Positions 55,496 through 64,000 of a DNA stretch of 64,000 nt are shown piece by piece. This DNA comes from Asterias amurensis (taxonomy: Eukaryota > Echinodermata > Asteroidea > Forcipulatida > Asteriidae), in assembly GCF_032118995.1 (NCBI RefSeq), contig NC_092660.1, positions 4,231,501 through 4,295,500 of the forward strand, in the 5' to 3' direction. Made by a program: the position numbers and the translations under genes. The notes under the pieces were generated by a model that did not search any database, was not told the DNA's origin, and saw nothing but the letters and a program-made list of their open reading frames with translations. Position 1 is the stretch's first letter; every line of letters begins with the position of its first letter.

Positions 55496-55676
55496 CGCCT
55501 GATACATTACGGAGGCAACGTTGCCACCGGTCATTGCCTTGGTGCCTCTTGAAATGTTCTTGCAATTTCTCCATAGAGGTGCCCTTTACTAAGGAGAAAA
55601 CGCCTTGGTGCACTTGCCCTATTTAAAAGACCGAGCTATCGCCTTCGTTGCCTCCGTGAAGTATCAGGCCTGGATT
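55496..55676. repeat. Foldback repeat with CGCCTGATACATTACGGAGG end
   Basis: CCTGATACATTACGGAGGCA and TGCCTCCGTGAAGTATCAGG are inverted, and GGTGCCTC / CTTGGTGCACT parts partly pair inside. Confidence 0.75.
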
Positions 55677-58274
55677 TATTTATGATTGTGCATTTCACTG
55701 CATCTGTGATCCAACTTGACAAAAAGCAGAAGACAAATCATTACGTGAAACATTTCACTCATCATTCTGTGTGTTGGCCACACACGCAAAATAAATTGCT
55801 GTCAATCAAAGCAATTCTTAATTGTGGCTTTAAACTTAATTTTGGGACAGGAAATACGCCAATGCGAAAAGATTTGTCCTTTTTGGTAGTTTGGTTTGCA
55901 ACTGCATAATAATTGTGTAGTTTACATAACTTGTCTTAATACATTTTTTTCGAGGCAATCCCACGAAACCAGTTCACGTTATTTTGACAAATCGCACACA
56001 TTTTTCAACGTTTTTAGAACGTTTGTCTTTCCTTTCCAAAATACGGAATTTTATTTATTTTTATTTTTTTCAAAACTCTCTTGGCAAATGTTTTTTTTTT
56101 CGCGTTCTGCTCGCTTTAAAAACTCTTCTTTTCTAGATTTTCCTAGATGTGATATATCTGAAATCGGTTTTGGAGAACAAAAATTTCTGCAAAATTTGCC
56201 TGGACCTGAATTGTGGGAGTGCCTCTGGTTCTATATTGATACTTTGATGATTGTGAAGCCAAGTACAACTTGCACTCAATACAATTTAGTTGTATTCTTC
56301 GGACCAATCTTCATGACATACAAGTTTGTCATCATTTTAACTAAATTAATTCCTTTTTGGCACGTCATGTTTGGACAAGTGTGATGCACACCTGTCCAAA
56401 CTCAAAATGAAATACGAGTACGTCACCAATTTAACCAAATTTATTCATTTTAGGCATGACATGTTTGGATAAGTGTGATGCACACCTGTCCAAACTCAAA
56501 ATAAAGTTGATTAAAAAGTACAATACTTTTTACAAAACAGTCACAAACTTCATTTGAAAATGTTGGTTTTTTTTTCTTTGCATTGCTGCGACAGTAATAA
56601 TTAACAAATCTAAATTATATTGAGTTTTTTTGCATCAGCTGATAAAAAAAATATATATTTTCAAAGATAACTTTTTTTTCAACTCAAGGATAGTAAATGT
56701 TGTACTTGGCTGTTTTTATAATATGAAAAATTGTGTCTTAAATTAATTGGTTACCATTCATTAAATGCTATAGAAAGCACCACTGAACTGTAGAAGCAGC
56801 AGAGTTGTGCAAACGTGTGTGCCTGTCGGTGTGGCCAACTACTATCTGGAAAGTGTGACGACCTAATGATTCAAGAGTTAATGGTTGGGTAAGCATTTTA
56901 TTAAGTGAAATCTTGTTAATGTGGCGCTGGTAGTCTGTCTTACCGGTGTCCTACCTTACATGATTGACAAACTATTTCAACTTTCTCAATCTCTGACAAC
57001 AAACGAAACCTAAGAAAGAAAGGATTTGGTTGCCTGTTGAAGTCTTTGGGGGCCTGTATCAAAAGTGTCAAGGACTGAGGACCATTGCACTTTTTTGCAC
57101 ATTTTTTACCTGATCATTTTGTTATCCTAAGTTGGTACCCGTCTCTCTATACTGTTCCTGTGTAAACGGGTCTACTTTTTGAGCAACTTCTCTACACTGG
57201 ACATCCTCTTCTGATCTGAGGGAGCTTCTGAACTTGACGGATGACGGAGACCTCTACCCAGATGTTGGTGCGAGGGTCGGAGAAACGAGATTCTGAACAT
57301 GGCTATTCACATTTCAATCAGGTACTCAGGCTTTTACATTGGTTTCAATTGTGTTAAGAAGTTTTGACTGTATCAAAAGGAGATATCAAAGATGACATTG
57401 GGATTGTGTAGGAAGTTAACAGGGTCCTTTGTAGAAGAAACATCGTCGCTTAGAAAGATGCTGTTGTGCATTAGGTAATTGTGACTGGTTTAATTCTCAG
57501 CCACAGTAGGTTGTATGTACACTCCCTCGTAAGTTAGAATAGTGTAGAGATTTTTGATTTAGTTAAAACCCTTGTTGAACTGGTTGACAATATTCAGTCT
57601 ATGACGTTAACTATTGGTCTATTTCAGTGACCAACTAACTAGGTTGTTCATTGTAGGTTTTGAGTGGTCAGCTTCATGACAGATTCTATAGTAGGTTTGT
57701 TAACGACAATCAGTTGAGGAAATGATTAACAAATTATGTTGACCAATAGCCATTGCGTTTTTAACAAATACTGCCACTGTGGTGTGCATGATTTGTATAC
57801 ATTTTTCATAAACATAGTAATTTAGCTGCATTAGGTGTTTCAATCCTTCAGGGTATTAATTATTGACAGTTGTGAAGAGTTTTTACAACTGGTTAACCCT
57901 TTTCCAGCTGAACATGGTGACGACACTCAGGCGGCTTACAAGAACTCACAAAATTTGTTCAGCCGCAATGTTGGAATCTTGTTTCTCTGATCAGCACATC
58001 ATCCTTTAGGTTGAAGTCTTAGTTAGTTAGGCTGTCAAAGTGACAAAGACACTTGGTCATTAATATTTTGACAGGTTCTAAAAAGAGTAGGCAAGTTTAA
58101 GATATTAAACCCGTAGAACTGTCAGGAACAAATGCAACCTACTAGTTTTTTGTCAGTACAACAATTGATCTTTTTGAAACGAGACAAATATTGTGCGATG
58201 TCCATCCTTTTATGGTAAACATGAGAATGTCTCAATATGTACAACAGCGAAGTGTACAATGGATCAAACTAGGT

Positions 58275-58495
58275 GTTTATTAGTGTAGACTTATTCAGTT
58301 AAATAACCTCTGAACAAACATAGTAATTTTTCACATGGCTAGGTAGTTATAGGAAGCATTAACACCAGTCCAGTATTAGTGTAGAATTAGTGTAGACTTA
58401 TTCAGTTAAATAACCGCAGAACAAACAGTAATTTTTCACATGGCTAGGTAGTTATAGGAAGCATAAACACCAGTCCAGTATTAGTGTAGAATTAT
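58275..58495 (+). repeat. Tandem duplication (~112 bp unit)
   Basis: GTGTAGACTTATTCAGTTAA, CATGGCTAGGTAGTTATAGG and CACCAGTCCAGTATTAGTGT occur twice in tandem. Confidence 0.85.
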
Positions 58496-58679
58496 TAAAT
58501 AAATAGCTAAATTAACTGTTTCTCAATTCGCTTGTTAGATTGATTTTGTTATGAATATTATGCCAAAAAGACACAGCAGGAATAGGTATTCTAAATAAGA
58601 TGTCACCTTGTTACTTTAGTCATGTACTATTTGCAGAATCACAGGTGTCTTTCTAGATGGAAAATACACCAAGTTATTA

Positions 58680-59151
58680 GCAATCTTATCGTCACTGATA
58701 AAACCTTAATTTTACGACATCGTCGTCACACTCAATTTTTTGTAAAAGCATTGTAGTTTATAATTGGTACAGGTCATTAGAATGCAGTGGTTGGTTTGCA
58801 GATTTACATGAAGTTAATCAGTAGGAGTAGTTGTTGATCCTAGATGTTCAATACTTTATTGGGACTTCATTAGCAATTTGTAGTTTCGTAGGATTTGAAA
58901 CTTTGTTGTACTTGGGATCTTATCGTCACTGATAAAACCTTAATTTTCCGAAATCGACGTCGGACTTATTTTTATGCAAAAACATTGTAGTTTATAGTTG
59001 GTACGAAATCATTAGTATGCAGTTGTTGGTTTGCAGATTTACATGAAGTTAATCAGTAGGAGTAGTTGTTGATCCTAGATGTTCAATACTTTATTGGGAC
59101 TTCATCAGCAATTTGTAGTTACGTAGGATTTGAAACTTTGTTGTACTTGGA
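58680..59151 (+). repeat. Tandem duplication (~236 bp unit)
   Basis: TCTTATCGTCACTGATAAAA through GATTTGAAACTTTGTTGTAC occurs twice in direct order with small differences. Confidence 0.85.
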
Positions 59152-60424
59152 AGTTAAGAATTTGTTTAGCGATAGGTTAGGTTTTTTTTTTAAGAGTTTT
59201 TTTTTCTCAGTCTAGTTATCCTCCATAAACCCAACGTCATCTACAATATCTCCTGTAATGATACTCAATGTAATGAAGATGCAAATCTGATGTTTGTGTA
59301 CAATCTCACTTTTGACTTTGAAATATGACTTCGTTTGAACGTGTAATCACACACACTGTTAAAATGTTGCGATGTTTTAACAAATCCAAAATTTATGATA
59401 GATTTGAAACAAAATTTATAAAGAAGTGTAGTACTTCTAATGCAAGTGAAACCAATACATTCCTGAGTGTGCTGTTAATACTGAAAAGAACATGCGTATT
59501 TTAGTTCTGTTTTTTGTGCTTGTCACAAAAATCCACAAAATTGTTCAAGTTCAGCCGCCATGTTGGAATCTTGTTTCTCTGATCAGCGCATCATCATCTG
59601 GGTTGAAGTCTTCGTTATTCTGATGGTACAGGACTCAATCAGTGATGGAGTGGAAGCGTCCTTTTACATTTCAACCAAAATTCAAACTTTACTCCAAGAA
59701 CTTAGCGACGTGTTTGCCCGAACAGGGGGAGACGTCCGATGGTACACTTGATACAGATTCATCAAACATTTTAACGGGCAACAGAATCCTTTCCGACCTT
59801 TGTTTTGGACTTTGCAAAAAAAATCTTTAGTTTGTTTTTGGCTTCGGACTTTTAAAAACCAATCTTTTTAGTTTGTCAATCATGTAAAGCAGGACTTTGG
59901 TAAAACAGACTATCAATGAAACATTAACTTGATTTAACTTAATAAAATGCTTTCCTTCCATTAATACTTAGATCATTAAGTCGCTTCACTTTCTAGATAG
60001 TAGTTGGCCACATCGACTGGCACACACGTTTGCGCAACTCTGCTGCTTCTACAGTTCAGTGGTGCTTAAAAAAATCAAAAAAATCCCTTAAAAATTGCCT
60101 TTTTTATATAGACTAAGTCAGCCAAAAAAATTTCTCGTGCCGTTGTACGGTTCGAAATTAACTGCGTAAAAAGTTTGGCCCTACCCCCCCTATTATTAAA
60201 ATCATGATCAACCAAGTGCACCCCCTATAGGGGTGCAGAAGAGACTGTATTCCATAGCAATGTACACCAACAATGTAATCAACTAGAAATTTGCACATGA
60301 CACTTATACAAGGCGTCAAATTCAAATTACCATTAGATTATATAGCCAGGTACATCAAAATGGAATGCAGCCCCTTATTAAAGGTATCGTCTTATAGCTT
60401 GTTGTGACTTTAAATAACAATAAA

Positions 60425-60870
60425 ATGGAGTCCCATTGTGGACTTAGTCATTTTTTGACCAAATCACTAGCCATTGTTTGTACTTAGTAATTTTTTGAGC
60501 TGAAACTCATAGTCAATGTTTGTACTTAGTCATTTTTTGACAAAAACACTTAGTAATTATAGGCTTTCTGTGTCCTATTGTGGACTTAGTCATTTTTTGA
60601 CAAAAAAACTTGGTAGTTATAGACTTTCTGTGTCCTATTGTGGACTTAGTCATTTTTTTGACCAAAACACTAGCCATTGTTTGTACTTAGTCATTTTTTG
60701 ACAAAAACACTTAGTAAATAGGCTTTCTGTGTCCTATTGTGGACTTAGTCATTTTTTTGACCAAAACACTAGCCATTGTTTGTATGTACTTAGTCATTTT
60801 TTGAGCAGAAACTCACAGTCAATGTTTGTACTTAGTCTTTTTTTGGACTTAGTAATTTTTGTGTCCCTTT
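60425..60870 (+). repeat. Tandem array of TGGACTTAGTCATTTTTTGA units
   Basis: About ten imperfect units built from TGTGGACTTAGTCATTTTTT or TTTGTACTTAGTCATTTTTT, alternating with CTTTCTGTGTCCTATTG or ACACTAGCCATTG spacers. The short open frames here are products of the repeat. Confidence 0.85.
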
Positions 60871-62851
60871 GTGGACTTTCCAAGATTGGGATTATAAAGT
60901 CACAGAACAAGCTATAAGATGCGGCCTTTACAGAAGATACAACATTGGTAGTTACGCTATTGCGAATTGAACTTAGAAGTTTAATGCGGGAATTTAGTGA
61001 ACATGCATTACCTTCAATTTTGGTAAGCATGCAAGGAAACATTCATCTAAATGTCCACTTGATGTAAAAACTGTATTGAGTTAAACAATAAATAAAGAAA
61101 TTTGTTTTGAAACGCTGCAAGTATGATTTATATGTTTTTTGTGTCAAAATTTGTGCACTCTATATGCAGTATATGAATACCAATGTTGTACCTTCTTTAT
61201 AAGTAAGAAATGCAACCTGTAAACCATAAAGGAGTCAAATTTAATTAGATTTGTTTGAAAAGAAACAAAAAAACGCTTTGATTCGGTAAATATTCTGAGT
61301 TCTTGTAAGATGGAAAAAAAAGCACAACGGTTACTTGACAAGTTTGCAGAAACCAAATAGTTAATTCGTGTTTTCATGAGACTAGTTTTTTTGTTAGCCA
61401 TGTGAACTCCTTTTGGAAAAGAACAGGTTACATTTCTTCCTTGGTTGATCATTTATATTTCTTAGCTATGGTTGTCATTTGCCAGCTGATGTATTCTCGG
61501 TTAAATTCTTAACTGGTTTGGGGGGGGGGGGGGGGGGTTATGTTCAATTTTGAAACTATACATTTGTACATCAACTGGCATATTTCGAACCATCAATTTA
61601 AGCAACTATCAAAATGAATAGTAAGGAAGCAATAGGAGTGCCTACAAGCACCCCAAAAACAAAAATAGTTTTAATTAAAACATTCGGGAAACATAACATA
61701 CTACAAAATCGTAATTAAGTTCTTGAGGTTGGGTGGGTGGTGGAAATGTCTAACAGTGTGGATGCACTAAGTGAGGTTATTTTGTTCAAATAAAGTCTTG
61801 AAAACTCAAATAAATAATCTAGTCTGGTTCGCTTATTATTTTCCGATGAATCCTAATTTGGACAATTGGTTCTATAAACAGCTTATAACTTTGATGATTC
61901 CCTTCTTGGTGTTGATGAACTAATTAAAAGTAACTTTTAGAAAATAATAAAGGTTGGAGATACTTTTGGTAATTATTCAACACCGGTCTCCTCGCTTGGT
62001 GTGCCTCAATAAATGCATAAGTAACAAACCAGTGAAAGTTTTGGTTGGAATGGTCAAAGTTGAAAACAAATTATGAAAGAAAACCCAATATTCCATGCAT
62101 AAAATTGTGTGCTTTCAGATGCATGAGAAAGGCTCTATGCCTGAAGCCTTTCTCAGATTCAAATATTTGGGGTGACATTTTTTTACCACTTTCCCTAAAA
62201 CTACATTTTACTTTAAAGGGTGTTTTTCCAGCAACATTGTTTGACATCAATATATGACCAATGCTCTAACTTTTCATGGTAATTAATTTTTGGTGTAGCT
62301 ACCAAGTATACCTTGATAATCAGAACGATCAGATAAACTGTACTGCTATTTAATAATAAAAGGATGCGTTCAAAATTATAAAGCTAATTTTTTTTCAAAA
62401 TCCTTTGGGGGGGGGGGGTTAGAAACTACATTATTATTCTTGAACAGTATGTCCATGTTTGCAAGTACAGAAACACAGTGTAATCGTTCCTTCTTGGTGA
62501 ACTAGAATCAGTTGCAAAACTCTTAAATGCTAATTAACAGTATTAGGTAATGACCTCAAGGGTAGTTTAGTATCGAATTGACAATGCTTAGCCTGTAACA
62601 GGCATGATGTTTGGCTCTTGAGGGAAAAGTGAACATTTCATCGAGAAGATGGGCTGACCTAAATGAAAGTTTTTAATAGAAATTTAACTGATTCTTCGGA
62701 GGCCCCACAAAAAAAAGAAGTCATGAATAATGTGGGTCTTAGGAGAAAAAAAAAGTACGAGAGAAATTTTGGCAAATGGTTGGTATAAATTATTATGGCC
62801 CTACAGCTAGTAATAGAAATATACATCCACAGAACGGTGGATGCTTTGTAC
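60871..62851. other. Stretch without recognised gene
   Basis: AT-rich. Holds G-runs at 61520-61537 and 62407-62417 and a decayed family D element (61945-62275). No exon supported. Confidence 0.5.
61945..62275 (+). mobile_element. Decayed D-like element
   Basis: Contains GGAGATACTTTTGGTAATTA, TTGGTGTGCCTCAATAAATG, TGTGTGCTTTCAGATGC and the hairpin GAAAGGCTCTATGCC/TGAAGCCTTTC. The right terminus is not clear. Confidence 0.55.
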
Positions 62852-62947
62852 CTCAGTGACTGCTGTTATGGCTGGAAAGACTTCTAAGATGCAGGGAGAG
62901 GCAGCATACACTTCTGATGAAAGGGAAACATTCAGATTCCACGAACT
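62852..62947 (-). other. Candidate internal exon on the minus strand
   Basis: On the - strand a strong acceptor (TTGTTCTTTTTCAG) and a donor (ACTGAG|GTACAA) enclose 96 nt, open in one frame (SSWNLNVSLSSEVYAASPC...). On the + strand the same DNA is open as MAGKTSKMQGEAAYTSDE to TGA behind CTCAG. I favour the - strand because it aligns with the exon at 63427, but coding status is unresolved. Confidence 0.35.
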
Positions 62948-63426
62948 CTGAAAAAGAACAAAATTATATTTAGAGTATGGATGTAAATTAGTGTTCATAC
63001 ATAATGAGGGGATATATAAAGTACCGGGCATTGGGAAATTTTACTTCAGGACAGCGTGTTAATTAAGGGGACCTTTAAATTGTCTCCACATATACATGAC
63101 ATGTACAGTACTTCATGAATCATGTCGTCAAATCTAATTCCCAACATACAAGAAAACAATTCAAAGACAAATACTTGTGTGCAAAGCGTTAGAATTCATC
63201 AGCAAAATCGATGTGGGTCTATCCGTCTCTAACAATATTTTCCTCACTTGTATTGAGCGAGAATTCAGTGGTTTAACAAATATTTTAACACAATCTATGT
63301 TTCTTCGATTTGTCTTGGGTATCATTAGCTGACAACGAGTTGACTGTTACATATTATTGCCAGGACAATCATGTCTTAGAAACCCCCTCAATTTTCCTCT
63401 TTTGCATCAACACATGAATCATTTAC

Positions 63427-63690
63427 CTGATTAAGAAGATTCTATGAACATCCGTGCAGTTCTCAAGGTGGAAGTTGTAGAATTTTGATGTCGGTTTTCG
63501 ATGTAAATAGTTGCAGAAAATCTGCTTTTTCACCACACACACGTGGAACAAACGATGCCCGCGTTCAGAAAGAAAATGGCCGCGGGGAGTAAAGGGGTTC
63601 ATCAACCTCGTTTCCAGGGGTGATCGATCTCGCCGCACCATTTTTCCCAGCATGCCTTGCTCGACGTGACGTAGTACGAACGGCATCCTT
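63427..63690 (-). other. Candidate first exon of a minus-strand transcript
   Basis: A GC-richer island (CCGCGGGGAGTAAAG, GATCGATCTCGCCGC, ACGTGACGTAGTACG on +) ends on the - strand with a strong donor, CTTAATCAG|GTAAATG. An 87-codon frame covers it (MPFVLRHVEQGM...) but cannot continue far into the 62852 exon. It may be 5' UTR or part of a non-coding RNA. Confidence 0.4.
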
Positions 63691-64000
63691 TTATTTGCCG
63701 AAATTTGAAAGAATCATAGGGGGTAAGGCCAGCACTTTTATCAACTTTTGTCTATTTTTTTAGACAATGTTGTGTTCTTTATGATGAAGTAGGCTTTTCT
63801 GAAGCCATTAGTATTAAACAGAAACCAATAATAATAATATTTGAACAATAATCAGGAAGTTGTTATTTCTTTTTTACTTGAAAGTTGGGGCGAAACTTGA
63901 AAAACTGTAAGGGGTAAAGTCCAGCATTTTTATCAACTATAGCCTTATATGATTTTTGTCGAGGGAAAAGTTCACAAGGCTATTTTTTTCGAGCAAAAAG
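63691..64000. other. Right edge
   Basis: AT-rich. A related segment occurs twice (GGGGTAAGGCCAGCACTTTT at 63720 and GGGGTAAAGTCCAGCATTTT at 63911). No gene seen. Confidence 0.5.

Larger units (their letters stand above)
54595..56774. other. Region downstream of POLR1H
   Basis: Probable 3' UTR and intergenic DNA. AATAAA at about 55788; foldbacks at 55103 and 55496; a ~95-bp direct duplication (TGTTTGGACAAGTGTGATGC type) at 56361-56512. The 162-aa open frame at 55896 has no recognisable domain and is not called a gene. Confidence 0.45.
56775..60067. mobile_element. 3.3-kb element with ~95-bp terminal inverted repeats
   Basis: AAGCACCACTGAACTGTAGA at 56775 is the inverse of the right end at 60067. 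The match continues through GCAGCAGAGTTG, GCAAACGTGTGTGCC, TGTGGCCAACTACTATCT and GAAAGTG for ~95 bp with few mismatches. The interior has no long open frame; it has direct duplications at 57958/59547, 58275-58495 and 58680-59151. This is the structure of a non-autonomous DNA transposon. No clear target-site duplication; superfamily unknown. Confidence 0.75.

Noticed and set aside
55896-56384. 162-aa open frame on the + strand
   Set aside because: Phe-rich translation of AT-rich DNA, no domain, no splice context, and it runs into a local direct duplication.
60516-60917. Two ~60-aa frames rich in SHFLTK/CGLSHF repeats
   Set aside because: Products of the short tandem array, without start context or flanking exons.

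Overview
The window is eukaryotic nuclear DNA: short coding exons with GT/AG borders, long AT-rich introns, tRNA-derived SINE pieces and very many palindromic (foldback) repeats. The coding content fits a deuterostome. The repeat set (TTAA-bounded foldback elements starting AGGCAGTGGACAC or AGGAACACGTTGCC) is what I associate with sea-star (Asteroidea) genomes, so an echinoderm, probably an asteroid, is my best inference. Species cannot be fixed without a search.

Layout. (1) 1-3042, + strand: the last three exons of a gene for a DPF/FxDF-rich, low-complexity protein of the EPS15/clathrin-AP2 accessory type. Its last intron is a tandem array that re-copies the exon end and splice donor. (2) 3.1-9.3 kb: intergenic, foldback elements and a SINE head. 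(3) 9997-11172, - strand: a complete four-exon PET100 homologue (cytochrome c oxidase assembly, 89 aa). (4) Head-to-head with it, a probable 5' UTR exon ends at 11615. The matching + strand gene runs to 45011 and encodes an unrecognised single-pass membrane protein: signal peptide, small Cys-rich N-glycosylated head, Thr/Ser-rich mucin-like stalk over six exons, one transmembrane helix, a basic tail. Twelve firm coding exons join in one frame (about 419 aa, or 452 aa with an alternative donor), and a candidate cassette exon would add 30. (5) 12.7-15.4 kb, in its first intron: a decayed transposon with 16-bp terminal inverted repeats, GACGGGACGGAA motif repeats and a broken coding remnant. (6) 48088-54594, + strand: a POLR1H/RPA12 (RNA polymerase I small subunit) locus whose zinc-ribbon exons have been tandemly duplicated with an intronic ~205-bp satellite. 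Each copy of the critical exon carries a different lesion. (7) 56775-60067: a 3.3-kb element with ~95-bp terminal inverted repeats. (8) 60.4-60.9 kb: a short tandem array. (9) 62.85-63.69 kb, - strand: what looks like the first two exons of another transcript.

The genes do not form a pathway. PET100 and the mucin-like gene may share a bidirectional CpG-richer promoter around 11.2-11.5 kb. Much of the rest is foldback DNA. At least five sequence families (A-E below) end exactly at TTAA, and several copies abut and share one TTAA, which suggests one TTAA-specific mobilising activity. I found no prokaryotic-type system, CRISPR array or virus-like gene.
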